From contig NZ_FMXB01000001.1 of assembly GCF_900103415.1 (NCBI RefSeq), forward strand, positions 160,935 to 224,934: a stretch of 64,000 nt of DNA. The letters are read 5' to 3'. A model generated the notes under the pieces. That model did not search any database and was not told the DNA's origin. It saw only the letters and a program-made list of their open reading frames with translations. Positions 16,452-25,254 of this stretch are shown in pieces. Each line of letters starts with the position of its first letter. Positions within the stretch are counted from its first letter, which is position 1. The position numbers and the translations under genes are program-made. This DNA is from Methanobrevibacter millerae. GTDB taxonomy: Archaea; Methanobacteriota; Methanobacteria; Methanobacteriales; Methanobacteriaceae.

Positions 16452-17348
16452 ATGGAAATCGCATATTTCTTAGGTTGTATCATGCCAAACCGTTATCCTG
16501 GTATTGAAAAAGCAACCCGTATATTATTTGACGCATTAGATATTGAATTAAAAGACATGGAAGGAGCTTCCTGTTGTCCTGCTCCTGGTGTATTCGGATC
16601 TTTTGATGAAGAAACCTGGGCTACCATTGCTGCACGTAACTTAACTCTTGCAGAAGACATGGGCGCTGACATCTTAACCGAATGTAACGGATGTTTCGGT
16701 TCTTTATTTGAAGCTAACCACATGTTAAAAGAAGACGATGACAAAAGAGCTAAAATCAACGCTAACTTAGCAGAAATCGGTAAAGAGTTCAAAGGAACTA
16801 CTAACGTAAAACACTTAGCTCAAATCTTAAGAGACGATGTCGGATACGAAAAATTAGCATCCCTCATTGAAAAACCATTAGATTTAAACGTTGCTGTCCA
16901 CTACGGATGCCACTTCTTAAAACCTACAGCTGAAATCGGTATCGAAGAACAGGCTGAAAACCCATCCATCTTAGATGATCTTGTTGAAATCACCGGTGCT
17001 AAATCTGTCGACTACAAAGACAAAATGATGTGCTGTGGTGCAGGTGGAGGTTTAAGAGCTAGAGATTTAGATGTAACCGCAAGTTACACCAAAGAAAAAC
17101 TCGACCACATGGCCGAAGCAGGCGTAGACGCAATCATCGACGTATGTCCATTCTGTCACATGCAATTCGATCAAGGACAAACCGAAGTTAACGAAAAATA
17201 CGGAACTGACTTCGCAATTCCTGTATTCCACTTAGCTCAATTATACGGATTAGCTATGGGATTATCTGCTGACGAATTAACTTTAGACGCACAAAAAATC
17301 GATGCAGCTCCTGCTTTAGCTAAAGCTTTAGGTGAAAACGCTAAATAA
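16452..17348 (+). CDS. hdrB: Heterodisulfide reductase subunit B
   Basis: Catalytic subunit that reduces the heterodisulfide of coenzymes M and B on two non-cubane 4Fe-4S clusters held by cysteine-rich CCG domains. 298 residues, normal length. Seen: FLGCIMPNRYPG at the start, CCPAPGVFGSF and CNGCFGSLFEANHML in the first half, then VHYGCHFLKP, MMCCGAGGGLRARD and CPFCHMQFDQ in the second. A GGAGAG ribosome binding site stands before ATG 16452. hdrA is not in the window, as in Methanothermobacter, where hdrA and hdrCB are separate. A strong terminator follows at 17352, so the downstream DUF genes have their own promoter. Confidence 0.97.
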   Translation: MEIAYFLGCIMPNRYPGIEKATRILFDALDIELKDMEGASCCPAPGVFGSFDEETWATIAARNLTLAEDMGADILTECNGCFGSLFEANHMLKEDDDKRAKINANLAEIGKEFKGTTNVKHLAQILRDDVGYEKLASLIEKPLDLNVAVHYGCHFLKPTAEIGIEEQAENPSILDDLVEITGAKSVDYKDKMMCCGAGGGLRARDLDVTASYTKEKLDHMAEAGVDAIIDVCPFCHMQFDQGQTEVNEKYGTDFAIPVFHLAQLYGLAMGLSADELTLDAQKIDAAPALAKALGENAK

Positions 17349-17351
17349 GTT

Positions 17352-17379
17352 TAAGGATTTTATCCTTATTCTTTTTTTA
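17352..17379 (+). terminator. hdrCB terminator
   Basis: TAAGGAT (17352-17358), three-base loop, ATCCTTA (17362-17368), then C and a run of seven T. A clear hairpin plus T-run. Confidence 0.75.
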
Positions 17380-17543
17380 TTTTTTAGGCATTGAAAACAC
17401 ATTTCGGGTATTGTTACTTATTTAAGTAGCAATTTTTTTTTAAAATTTTATTTTGTTCGTTAACATACGAATGATTTTTAATTAATTTTATATATCATTA
17501 ATTTAAAAAATTTAAATGTTATAAAATAAGTGAGGTATAAAAT

Positions 17544-17810
17544 ATGTTTGTGGCAACTTTAGACGGTATTTTTAAATATGAAGACCTTCCTGAAGAATAT
17601 GAACCTTACGTTCAGTTCAAAGCGACTATTGAAAAAAGAGAACTTAAGGCTGATGATGAATTGGCTATTCTAAACATTTCAGGCACTTCAACTCATCATG
17701 TCTTATTCCTGGATTCATATAAAAATACCAGAGAAATCGAAAAGGAATTGAAAGAAGCTGACGCTAAAATCAACCATACTACTTTAAAAATTATAGGTGG
17801 ACATTTATGA
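17544..17810 (+). CDS. DUF749 family protein
   Basis: 88-residue protein of the methanogen DUF749 family; MTH1880 of Methanothermobacter, also next to hdrCB as far as I recall, is a structurally studied member. Seen: FVATLDGIFKYEDLPEEYEPY at the start (partly quoted: VATLDGIFKYEDLPEE), a central strand region and a C-terminal THHVLFLDSYKNTREIEKEL helix (partly: LFLDSYKNTREIEKEL). No catalytic motif is evident. Its GTGAGG-type leader and a TATA element near 17488-17498 give it a promoter separate from hdrCB. Its stop overlaps the next ATG by 4 bases, so it is translationally coupled to the DUF2096 gene. Constant linkage to hdr genes hints at a methanogenesis-related role. Confidence 0.8.
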   Translation: MFVATLDGIFKYEDLPEEYEPYVQFKATIEKRELKADDELAILNISGTSTHHVLFLDSYKNTREIEKELKEADAKINHTTLKIIGGHL

Positions 17811-18337
17811 GCTTGCCTTCCGAACAAAATTGGTTAGTTCTTTTTAATCTTATTTCAGACTTAACTCAAAGGGGATACGAGATTCCCGAAGGAATTAACC
17901 CGGAGATGGGATTAATCAGGTCATCTATCAGTTCATACAAAAGAGATCCTACCCATCCGGATTTGATTAATGGTTTGGCTCAGGCAGAGATGTCTTTAAA
18001 TAAAATTCAGGGAACCATTCTTGTTATTGCAGAAGAAGAAGGAGAAGAATACGTTGACGAATGGCTTGGTTACTTCAAAAGGGCTATGAGGGGAGAAGAA
18101 GTCTTTGAATTTCCAAAATCCCGTTCAACATTTCTGGTCAACTCTCCTCCGGGACTGACAACCGGAAGAATCAATTTGAAGGTTCCTTTAGCTGAAGAAA
18201 GAGTTCAGGAAATCGCCGAATGGCACGGTTTAATCATTGAATTCGATGATGATGTTACTGTTGCTCTTCATGGAGACAAGCCTGATTTGCAGATTGGCTT
18301 GAAAGAAATGGGTTCTTTTTTCTTGGAAGAATTATAG
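17807..18337 (+). CDS. DUF2096 family protein
   Basis: 176 residues, matching the small DUF2096 family that is confined to methanogens as far as I know. N-terminal half mostly helical (NWLVLFNLISDLTQRGYEI), with a double-E-rich helix IAEEEGEEYVDEWLGYFKRA in the middle; C-terminal half has GRINLKVPLAEERVQEIAE and a strand-rich end. No cysteines for metal clusters, no membrane segments. It overlaps the DUF749 gene by 4 bases and precedes the phosphoesterase gene by 12 bases, so the three are one operon. Function unknown. Confidence 0.7.
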   Translation: MSLPSEQNWLVLFNLISDLTQRGYEIPEGINPEMGLIRSSISSYKRDPTHPDLINGLAQAEMSLNKIQGTILVIAEEEGEEYVDEWLGYFKRAMRGEEVFEFPKSRSTFLVNSPPGLTTGRINLKVPLAEERVQEIAEWHGLIIEFDDDVTVALHGDKPDLQIGLKEMGSFFLEEL

Positions 18338-18349
18338 GAGATAAATAAT

Positions 18350-19039
18350 ATGAAAATTTTAGCTATTAGTGATGTTCATGGAGAAGAAAACGAAAACTTA
18401 TACAAATACTTAGACAACAATGATATTGATTTGGTCATTATACTTGGAGACATTACAAATTTCGGACCTCTTGAATTTGTAGGCGAATTCATAGGCAAGA
18501 TATTTGAATATGACTGTGACGTAATTGCAATCCCTGGAAACTGCGACCCTGCGGGAATCTGTAAGGCAATCGGAGAATCCGGAGCATTCTGTCTTCACAA
18601 CGAAATCATCGGATACGGTGATGCTATCCTATTCGGATATGGGGGATCCAATCCGACTCCATTCGACACTCCAGGTGAAATCGACGATTTAAAGATTTAC
18701 GGTGACGTTTATGAATTGATGGCAAACTATGACTATGTCTACAACAAGGATGTTCCTAAGGTCAGAATCCTTGTTACCCACGCTCCACCGTTCAATACTG
18801 ATGCGGATAAGACTTCAACAGGCGAGCATGTCGGAAGTTCAGGAATTTTAAAGTCAATTCACGAATTTGAACCTGAAATCAACATTTGCGGACATATCCA
18901 CGAAGCAAAATCCTTAAGCCAGATAGGCAATACTACTAAGGTTGCCAATCCTGGAATGTTAAAGGACAACGGCGCTGTTCTCATTGACATTACAGACGGT
19001 GCTACGTTCGATATTAATGTTATTTCATTAGATGAATAA
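18350..19039 (+). CDS. Calcineurin-like metallophosphoesterase
   Basis: 229-residue enzyme of the metallophosphoesterase superfamily with all metal-binding motifs: SDVHG at residue 7, GDITNFG near residue 40, GNCDP near 64 (the usual GN-H/D position), THAPPF near 144 and GHIHEA near 183. The two-metal centre hydrolyses phosphodiesters or phosphomonoesters; the substrate is unknown. GGAG at 18337-18340 overlaps the stop of the DUF2096 gene and lies 9 bases from ATG 18350, so it is the last gene of that operon. A terminator hairpin follows directly. Confidence 0.85.
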   Translation: MKILAISDVHGEENENLYKYLDNNDIDLVIILGDITNFGPLEFVGEFIGKIFEYDCDVIAIPGNCDPAGICKAIGESGAFCLHNEIIGYGDAILFGYGGSNPTPFDTPGEIDDLKIYGDVYELMANYDYVYNKDVPKVRILVTHAPPFNTDADKTSTGEHVGSSGILKSIHEFEPEINICGHIHEAKSLSQIGNTTKVANPGMLKDNGAVLIDITDGATFDINVISLDE

Positions 19040-19070
19040 TCTAATGACTTTTTCTCTCTTTTTTTTTACA
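19026..19070 (+). terminator. Phosphoesterase operon terminator
   Basis: CATTAGAT (19026-19033) pairs with ATCTAATG (19039-19046), loop of five, followed by two T-runs. The stop codon is inside the loop and right arm. Confidence 0.65.
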
Positions 19071-19144
19071 AAAATCAAATAACAAATTTTATCTATTATT
19101 ATTTTTAAATATCTTTTTAGCAAAATGATTTTAGAGTGATATTT

Positions 19145-20071
19145 ATGATTTGGGTTGTTGGAAATATTGAAGGAAATCAGTATAAGGAACCCTTTTCAAA
19201 AGGTGTTTTGGCCCGTTCACTGCGTGTTTCAAGACTGGGACTTGACCAGGCTTATGAGATTGCAAATGAAATAGAAAAGGAACTTCTTGAACGGGACATC
19301 AATGAGATTTCTGTAAATGATTTGGCAACTTATGTTGCAGATTACCTTAATAATGTAGATCCCGAAGTGTCATCCAAATACAAAAATTGGAGAGAGGTCA
19401 GAAAGTCCGATGAGCCTTTAATTATATTGATTGGAGGTGCTTCCGGTGTTGGAACCTCTTCAATGGCTTTCGAGCTTGCAAATCGTTTGGGATTGAAAAA
19501 CATTATAAGTACGGATATGATTCGTGAGGTAATGCGTAAAATCGTATCCAAAGATTTGAATCCGGTTATCCACAAGTCCAGTTTTGACGCTTATGAGAGC
19601 ATAAGGACTCCAGCAATCCGTGTAGATGCAGTTATTGAAGGATTTATAAGTCACGTTGACGTAGTTAATGTTGGCGTTGAGGCCATTATCGAGAGATCAC
19701 TTAAAGAAGGTATCAGCGTAATTATTGAAGGAGTCCATGTAGTTCCAGGATTTATCCGTGAAGATTTAATCAAAAAAGACAACGTAATCATGCTTATACT
19801 GACGGTTGACGATGAGGAAACGCACAAACAAAGATTCTACACCCGATGCAGGCCGCCTTGGGTAAAAAGGTCTCTGGAGCATTATATGGAAAATTTCGAA
19901 ACGATTAGAAAGACCCAGCAGTTCCTGGTTGATCAGGCCAAAATACATAATACTCATGTTATTAACAATGTGGATTTCAGAACTACCATAGATTCAATGG
20001 TTAATGAAATAATTAAAGAATTTGGAGGTGAAAACGATGGAAACGAGGAAAGTGGAACAGATAATGACTAA
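19145..20071 (+). CDS. 2-phosphoglycerate kinase
   Basis: Makes 2,3-diphosphoglycerate from 2-phosphoglycerate and ATP, the first step to cyclic 2,3-diphosphoglycerate, a compatible solute and phosphate store of Methanobacteriales. 308 residues: an N-terminal ATP-cone-like domain (residues 1-90, with [16 protein letters not shown]), then the kinase with P-loop [10 protein letters not shown] near residue 98, [10 protein letters not shown], and [11 protein letters not shown]. Two starts are possible, GTG 19136 and ATG 19145; GAGTGAT (19134-19140) upstream of the ATG decides for 19145. The next gene starts inside its last 35 bases. The cyclising enzyme is not in the window. Confidence 0.88.
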   Translation: MIWVVGNIEGNQYKEPFSKGVLARSLRVSRLGLDQAYEIANEIEKELLERDINEISVNDLATYVADYLNNVDPEVSSKYKNWREVRKSDEPLIILIGGASGVGTSSMAFELANRLGLKNIISTDMIREVMRKIVSKDLNPVIHKSSFDAYESIRTPAIRVDAVIEGFISHVDVVNVGVEAIIERSLKEGISVIIEGVHVVPGFIREDLIKKDNVIMLILTVDDEETHKQRFYTRCRPPWVKRSLEHYMENFETIRKTQQFLVDQAKIHNTHVINNVDFRTTIDSMVNEIIKEFGGENDGNEESGTDND

Positions 20072-20423
20072 AGATGTGATTACAGCAACTCCGGATATCG
20101 ATGTTGTATGTGCATTTGAAAAACTGATGAAATGCAAAATCAGCTCTCTGCCTGTCGTTGAAGACGATAAACTGGTGGGAATAATCACTGCAACTGACGT
20201 TGGTCATAATTTAATCCTTGACAAGTATGAACTGGGGACCAGCGTTAAGGAAATAATGATTAAGGATGTTGTAACGGTTTCCCCTAAGGACAGCATTGAA
20301 GATGCAATCAAGGTCATGAAGGAAGCCACCGGTTCCGGAATTTTGAACCAGTTGCCTGTAGTCGAAAATGATAAATTGGTTGGTATTATTTCCGATGGAG
20401 ATATCATTCAAGAGTTATTTTAA
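20037..20423 (+). CDS. Two-CBS-domain protein
   Basis: 128 residues made of two CBS domains: [18 protein letters not shown] to [14 protein letters not shown], and [18 protein letters not shown] to [14 protein letters not shown]. Such tandem pairs form a Bateman module that senses adenine nucleotides or SAM; with no other domain it probably works as a regulatory subunit. GGAGGTG (20024-20030) six bases before ATG 20037 decides the start, giving a 35-base overlap with the kinase gene and hence coupled translation. A link to kinase control is inference from the overlap. Confidence 0.9.
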   Translation: METRKVEQIMTKDVITATPDIDVVCAFEKLMKCKISSLPVVEDDKLVGIITATDVGHNLILDKYELGTSVKEIMIKDVVTVSPKDSIEDAIKVMKEATGSGILNQLPVVENDKLVGIISDGDIIQELF

Positions 20424-20445
20424 TTAAAGCTCTTGTTTTTTCTTT
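20409..20445 (+). terminator. CBS gene terminator
   Basis: CAAGAG (20409-20414) pairs with CTCTTG (20430-20435), followed by T-rich DNA. The stop codon is in the loop. Confidence 0.5.
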
Positions 20446-20462
20446 TTATTATTTTTTACTTG

Positions 20463-20512
20463 TTTTAAGCCAGTTACTGTAAAAGCATATTTTTTCCAGT
20501 AATGGTCTTGTT
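20463..20512. repeat. Degenerate direct repeat, copy A, with TTACTG/CAGTAA dyad
   Basis: TTTTAA, then AGTTACTGTAA, an AT-rich spacer, TTTTTTCCAGTAAT and TGTTAA. The same order of blocks recurs at 20641-20687 next to the SRP RNA promoter. Within this copy TTACTG (20474-20479) and CAGTAA (20497-20502) are inverted repeats. Confidence 0.5.
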
Positions 20513-20640
20513 AATTTTTTTCATATCTTTTTGATTTTAAAAATTTCACTTTTTTTTCTTTTATTATTTATCATTAATTAATGTTTAATTGTATTTTTTG
20601 ATTTACTTCTATTTGAATTAATTAATCATCATTTTATGGA

Positions 20641-20687
20641 TTTTAACCGAGTTACTGTAATAATAATTTTTTTCAAGTAATTGTTAA
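20641..20687. repeat. Degenerate direct repeat, copy B, upstream of SRP RNA promoter
   Basis: Second copy of the element at 20463-20512: TTTTAA, AGTTACTGTAA, TTTTTTTCAAGTAAT, TGTTAA. It ends 3-4 bases before the SRP RNA TATA box, where archaeal activator sites often lie. Confidence 0.5.
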
Positions 20688-20689
20688 CA

Positions 20690-20698
20690 TTTATATAA
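20690..20698 (+). promoter_or_regulatory. SRP RNA TATA box
   Basis: TTTATATAA within TAACATTTATATAATA, about 25 bases before the inferred 5' end of the SRP RNA at 20719. Confidence 0.7.
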
Positions 20699-20718
20699 TA
20701 TTAATGATATAAAATAAT

Positions 20719-20990
20719 AGTGGCTAGACTGGAGGGTTAGGGGTCCTCTGTAAGCACACACCCCCTTTGGTGCAGTCGAAGTTCAGAAGGCGGCTTTTCA
20801 ATGAAATGTGAGCCTGGAAAAACGGCATAGAAACTTCGTCCTACAGGATTAATGGTGATGAGGTCTTTACTGGAGGGTAAAGAAGAATCATCTTTGATAT
20901 AGGAACGTGTCAGGCCCGGAAGGGAGCAGCTCTACTATTAACAATTGATGCTTGTAGTATCCCGGGGTGGAGTCGGGTTTTCAGATCACT
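20719..20990 (+). ncRNA. ffs: Signal recognition particle RNA (archaeal 7S RNA)
   Basis: RNA core of the signal recognition particle that targets nascent secreted and membrane proteins with SRP54 and SRP19. The diagnostic helix 8 is at about 20910-20932: GTCAGGCCCGGAAGGGAGCA with the GGAA tetraloop and the asymmetric A-rich loop. The Alu-type 5' domain (GGGTTAGGGGTCCTCTGTAAGC from about 20733) and the 3' GGTGGAGTCGGG are also present. The ends were set by pairing AGTGG (20719-20723) with the complementary bases at 20986-20990 (helix 1 of archaeal SRP RNA) and by the TATA box 25 bases upstream. Length about 272 nt, slightly short for the family. Confidence 0.93.
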
Positions 20991-21094
20991 CATGTTTTTG
21001 CGATTTGTCCACTTCTGGACATGCCATTATTTAAAAATAAATAACTTTATAAATAACTTATTTACATATAATGTTATATCTTGTTTTATTTGTT

Positions 21095-21178
21095 GTCGGG
21101 ATGGCCCAGCCTGGTACGGCGTCGGACTGCTAATCCGATGGTCATATGACCACCCGGGTTCAAATCCCGGTCCCGGCG
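21095..21178 (+). tRNA. tRNA-Ser (GCU)
   Basis: 84-nt tRNA with acceptor stem GTCGGGA/TCCCGGC, discriminator G, anticodon stem TCGGA/TCCGA with loop CTGCTAA (anticodon GCT, reading AGC/AGU), a long variable arm (TGGTCATATGACCA) as in class II serine tRNAs, and T-loop GGGTTCAAATCCC. CCA is not encoded. TATA element CATATAAT near 21065-21072 gives a start at about the first base. The convergent transporter gene ends 7 bases further on. Confidence 0.95.
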
Positions 21179-21184
21179 TTTTTA

Positions 21185-22093
21185 TTATTTTTTATCTATA
21201 TCTTGGGAATGGTCGTACTCTGATCCCAATGGACAGACATGCACTGTCGCTGATTTTACTATTGGGATCTTTTTAAGGATATTTTTCTCAACATTATGCG
21301 CAATTTCATGTGACTGGGATACTGTAAGGCTGCCGTTGACTTTCACGTGAAGATTGACAAGAACGTAAGCCCCATAGTTGTCTACCTTAATGTTGTGGGC
21401 TTCATATGCATTCGGGGTTTTATTTGCTACCCTTTCAATCTTTCTGATGATTTTATCGTCCGTAACTTTTCCCATGATGTTGTCAATGTTTTCCTTTCCA
21501 ATTTCAAATGCTGTCTTTAGGATTAAAAGTCCAATTAAACATCCAACTATTGGGTCAAGTATTGGATAACCTATATTTGATGCTACAACGCCGCATAAAA
21601 TAGCTATTGATGAAAAGATATCTGTTCTTTGGTGTTTTCCGTCAGCTACAATGGCCGGACTGTGTATCTCTTCACCGATCTTAATGATATATGTACTTAT
21701 GGCCAGATTAATGAATATTCCGAATACTGCCATTATTGCAGCGTAAAAGCTGGGAACGGTAATTAAACTCGGATTTAAGAACTGGTCTTTGGCCGTATCA
21801 ATGATTTCCCATCCTACAATCGTTAAGAATACTACTATAACAAGTCCGCTTATTGCCTCTGCACGGCCGTGGCCTCTAGGATGCTCTTCATCCGCAGGTT
21901 TCTGGCCGATTTTAAATCCTATATATGCTATAACTGATGTGGTAACGTCTGAAAAGGTATGCATTCCTTCAGCAATCAAAGCGTAACTTCCGCTCATCAC
22001 TCCGACGAGTATGTTGAATGCCGTTAAAAAACAGTTCGCTGTTATTGCTACCGTTGCGGCCTTTTTACCGCCTTTTTCTCTTAGCTCATCCAT
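21185..22093 (-). CDS. Cation diffusion facilitator (metal efflux)
   Basis: 302-residue CDF transporter that exports Zn2+, Fe2+, Mn2+ or related ions in exchange for protons. Six membrane segments in the first 210 residues; metal-site motifs AEGMHTFSDV (HxxxD, helix 2) and DGKHQRTDIFSS (HxxxD, helix 5); then the cytoplasmic domain with DPIVGCLIG before it and VDNYGAYVLVNLHVKVNG plus a histidine-rich end. The N-terminus overlaps the end of the aminotransferase gene by 8 bases, so the two are coupled. Metal specificity is not readable. Confidence 0.92.
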   Translation of the reverse strand: MDELREKGGKKAATVAITANCFLTAFNILVGVMSGSYALIAEGMHTFSDVTTSVIAYIGFKIGQKPADEEHPRGHGRAEAISGLVIVVFLTIVGWEIIDTAKDQFLNPSLITVPSFYAAIMAVFGIFINLAISTYIIKIGEEIHSPAIVADGKHQRTDIFSSIAILCGVVASNIGYPILDPIVGCLIGLLILKTAFEIGKENIDNIMGKVTDDKIIRKIERVANKTPNAYEAHNIKVDNYGAYVLVNLHVKVNGSLTVSQSHEIAHNVEKNILKKIPIVKSATVHVCPLGSEYDHSQDIDKK

Positions 22094-23204
22094 TAACTAG
22101 ACGCTCCTCCAGAATATCCATAGCTTTTTCGATGTTTTCATATGAATTTGCGTAAGACATTCTTACGTGTCCCTTTCCGTTTGAACCGAAAGCTGCACCG
22201 GGAACCGTTATGACTCCTGCTTTGGCTGCCTTTTGGACAAAGTTTTCATCATCGATTTTTGGAAATACGTAGAATGCTCCTTCCGCATTGACAGTTTCAT
22301 ATCCCATTCTATTCAATCTTTCAACAATCAAATCTCTTCTTCTTTTGAATTCGTTAACCATTTTCACCGCTTCGTCCTGCGGTCCTCTAAGTGCTTCAAT
22401 TGCGCCTCTTTGTGATGTTGTTGTGGCGCAGGCAAGGTTATACTGGTGTATCTTAAGCAGTTCTTCACACAAGTCTTCGTTTGCGTTCAGATAGCCTATC
22501 CTTAAGCCGGTCATTGCATAGGTTTTTGAAAATCCGTTGATTGTAATTACGTTATCACTCCATTTTGCAGGAGAATAATGCTTTTTATCGTAAATGATTT
22601 TTTCATAGATTTCATCTGAAATGATGAGGAAATTTTTGTCCATTGATAAATCAGCAATTGCCTTTATGTCTTCCTTTTCCATTACCGCTCCGGTCGGGTT
22701 TGACGGGGAATTCAATACGATGGCTTTTGTGTTTTCATTAATCTTTTCAGCAACGTCATCCGCCTTAAGCTTGAATTCGTTTTCCATGCTGCACTCAACA
22801 GGAGTAATTTTACCTCCGGCAATCTTTACGCATGCTTCATATGACAGGAAGCTTGGATTTGGAAGCAGAACTTCGTTTCCACTTTCAACGAATGCCTGTG
22901 CGCACATGAACAGCGCTTCGCTTGCTCCGACGGTCACTATTATGTTTTCAGGGTTTGTTTTTATTCCGTTGTCATCTTTGAACTTCTTGACAATCTCTTC
23001 CCTGAGCTCAATATAACCCTTGTTCGGAGTGTAATGTGTATCGTTTTCATTGATTGATTCAATCATTGCATTTTTAATATTTTCAGGTACGTCAAAATCA
23101 GGTTCTCCAATTCCCAGATTGATGGCATCCGGATTTGTAATTTCAAACATTTTTCTGATTTGAGACAGTTCAATTGCTTTTGTTCTTTGTGCTGGATTTA
23201 TCAT
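22086..23204 (-). CDS. Class I/II PLP aminotransferase (aspartate/aromatic type)
   Basis: 372-residue fold-type I aminotransferase. Seen: INLGIGEPDFDVP (substrate-binding loop), YTPNKGYIELRE, NSPSNPTGAVM, ISDEIYEKIIYD with the PLP-ring aspartate and tyrosine, NGFSKTYAMTGLRIGY with the Schiff-base lysine, and VRMSYANS with the C-terminal arginine that binds the alpha-carboxylate. Archaeal members of this type act on aspartate, aromatic amino acids or LL-diaminopimelate precursors; I cannot choose among them. A GAGGAAT ribosome binding site lies before the ATG, and TATATAATATATAAT around 23225-23240 is the promoter. It is coupled to the CDF gene by overlap. Confidence 0.9.
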   Translation of the reverse strand: MINPAQRTKAIELSQIRKMFEITNPDAINLGIGEPDFDVPENIKNAMIESINENDTHYTPNKGYIELREEIVKKFKDDNGIKTNPENIIVTVGASEALFMCAQAFVESGNEVLLPNPSFLSYEACVKIAGGKITPVECSMENEFKLKADDVAEKINENTKAIVLNSPSNPTGAVMEKEDIKAIADLSMDKNFLIISDEIYEKIIYDKKHYSPAKWSDNVITINGFSKTYAMTGLRIGYLNANEDLCEELLKIHQYNLACATTTSQRGAIEALRGPQDEAVKMVNEFKRRRDLIVERLNRMGYETVNAEGAFYVFPKIDDENFVQKAAKAGVITVPGAAFGSNGKGHVRMSYANSYENIEKAMDILEERLVNG

Positions 23205-23246
23205 ATTAATTCCTCTATAATAATTATATATTATATAATATTAATG

Positions 23247-24791
23247 TTAGTCACATGACCCGCAGTTATAGCATGTCGAGTTGTTGCACCATGGAGTCTG
23301 CTTTTTGGTCTCGAGTCTTTTGTATTCTATTTTAAGAAATTCCTTTTTCACGCCCACATCAATCCCGTCCCAGGGAAGCTCATCGTCAATGCCGTACTCG
23401 GGAAGGTAGCCCATCCACTCGTGAATGTTGACGTCTCGGGTAAGTGACCTTTCAATAATTTCAGAAACTTCACTATTTCCACAGGACAATATATATTGGA
23501 TTAATGCTTTTTTAGGACTTTCTATTTTGATGCTATATTTTCGAAGATTCTTTTTAATATATTTGCTCTTTCGTTTGATGTCCTTAAAATCATAGCTCAT
23601 CCATTGCATAGGAGTGTGGGGTTTTGGGACAACGGGATTTATGCTGAATTTGATTTTGTGTCTTGAGGTATGCATGTTTGCAATCCTTTCGATGTACCCG
23701 CAAAGTTCCTTTATGTCATCCATCGTTTCATGAGGAAGACCGATGAGGAAGTAAAGTTTTATGTTGAAGTCAAGCTTCACCGCATCCTCAATAACTGAAA
23801 ATATCTTTTCGTCCGGAATGCTTTTATTGATTCTTTTTCTTAAGGAGTCAATCGACTCGGGAGCCAGCGTAATAGTTTTAAGCCCGCTTTCCTTAAGGAG
23901 TCTGAGGCTTTCGTAGGTAATCGATTCTATCCTGAGTGATGGGGTTGAAATCTGAAAGCCCTTGCCTTCAAGTCTTTTTATAAGTTCTTCTATTCCATCA
24001 TAGTCACTTACCGCAGCCCCTATTAACGTGATTTTATTCAATCCGGTGTTTTCACGGCTTTCGATGGCTGTTTCAACCAGCTTGTCGATGTTGGTTTCCC
24101 TCATCGGCCTATAAAGATAGCTTGACATGCAGAATCTGCAGCCTCTCGTGCATCCCCTTGACACGTTAAGCATTATCGAATCGCTGAAGACGGTTTTGTA
24201 CTCGTCATCGTCGCTTCGGGATATTATCGGACGGGTAATGTGGTACGCATCTTCCATCTCATTAACGATAGCAATATTTGCATCATTGTCGAATTCGGGA
24301 ATGTAGATGCCTTTAATGTCTAAAAATGAACTTAATTCCTTATTTTCAAGGTATTTGTCAAGGAACTGGTTTATAATCACTTCACCTTCGCCTATAATGA
24401 ATATGTCGATATATGGTGACATCGGCATTGGATTTGCGGTGGCGCACGGCCCGCCGGCTATAATTAATGGATCTTTAGAGCTTCTATCCTCCCGCCTTAA
24501 AGGGATTTCTGTCTGTTTCAGCATCTCTAAAACATTGAAATAGTCCTCTTCGAACTGCAGTGAGAAGCTGATGATATCAAAGCTTTTAAGGGGGGTGTTT
24601 GATTCAATTGAATGGATATTGGGGTATGTTATTCTCTCACACCATGTGTCTGCCCTTTCATTAATATAATTATATAATATATTATAGCCGAGTGATGACA
24701 TGGCCGTTCGATAAATATTCGGATAGGTCAATGCAAATCTGATGTCTACCTTTTTATAATCCTTGATGAAAATATTGTCTTCACTTATCAT
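23247..24791 (-). CDS. B12-binding-type radical SAM protein
   Basis: 514 residues. N-terminal 190 residues resemble the Rossmann-like domain of B12-binding radical SAM proteins (FALTYPNIYRTAMSSLGYN, IIAGGPCATANPMPM, DIFIIGEGEVI). The radical SAM core has CTRGCRFC (CX3CX2C) near residue 219, LAPESIDSLRKRINKSI and LYFLIGLPHETMDD. The chain ends in a cysteine cluster, CNNSTCYNCGSC, perhaps an extra iron-sulfur or zinc site. The arrangement is like uncharacterised archaeal Elp3-type methylthiotransferase-like proteins; the substrate is unknown. GGTGA four bases before the ATG supports the start. Confidence 0.85.
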   Translation of the reverse strand: MISEDNIFIKDYKKVDIRFALTYPNIYRTAMSSLGYNILYNYINERADTWCERITYPNIHSIESNTPLKSFDIISFSLQFEEDYFNVLEMLKQTEIPLRREDRSSKDPLIIAGGPCATANPMPMSPYIDIFIIGEGEVIINQFLDKYLENKELSSFLDIKGIYIPEFDNDANIAIVNEMEDAYHITRPIISRSDDDEYKTVFSDSIMLNVSRGCTRGCRFCMSSYLYRPMRETNIDKLVETAIESRENTGLNKITLIGAAVSDYDGIEELIKRLEGKGFQISTPSLRIESITYESLRLLKESGLKTITLAPESIDSLRKRINKSIPDEKIFSVIEDAVKLDFNIKLYFLIGLPHETMDDIKELCGYIERIANMHTSRHKIKFSINPVVPKPHTPMQWMSYDFKDIKRKSKYIKKNLRKYSIKIESPKKALIQYILSCGNSEVSEIIERSLTRDVNIHEWMGYLPEYGIDDELPWDGIDVGVKKEFLKIEYKRLETKKQTPWCNNSTCYNCGSCD

Positions 24792-25254
24792 TTTTCACCG
24801 ATTTTCATTTTTTCTTTTATTCTTCTTATTTTTTCGATTTCTGAATGATTTTTCAATATTTTTTCAATTAATTTATTTGATAGTTTATATTTTTAATTGA
24901 TTTTATATAATTTTTTATAATTTCCGATTTAATAGGCTTATGAACTAAATATTTATCTTTCAATAGGTCGCTTATTGATGAATTTAAATTCAAGATATTT
25001 AATCTTGCATTAGCTTATTTCAACATAAATGTTCTTTTATTATTAATTTATGCATATTTTTAAGCTATTTTGGTTAATTTAACTTCTTTAAATTAGTTTT
25101 TTTCAATATTAATCTATGAAAAACATTTATATATTATTAAAATATAACATTAATTTACTCATTATGAATACTAATCTTAGTATATATCATATTTTTATTA
25201 AAATTTTCGTAATGAGAACCAAGAGGTGGAAAAATTTCTAAGATAAAAAATGTA
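24792..25254. promoter_or_regulatory. Divergent intergenic region with adhesin promoters and palindrome
   Basis: Very AT-rich. It holds a distal TATA box TTTATATA (25126-25133) homologous to the promoter of the next adhesin, then an extra stretch with the dyad ATACTAA-TC-TTAGTAT (25168-25183) overlapping a second TATA element GTATATAT (25180-25187). The proximal TATA predicts a transcript starting near 25210. A hairpin CAAGAT/ATCTTG lies at 24991-25007. GGTGG at 25226-25230 is the ribosome binding site. No gene seen. Confidence 0.55.

Noticed and set aside
20992..21276. 94-residue open frame across the tRNA
   Set aside because: It runs through the SRP RNA end and tRNA-Ser and into the antisense of the CDF gene; no coding features.
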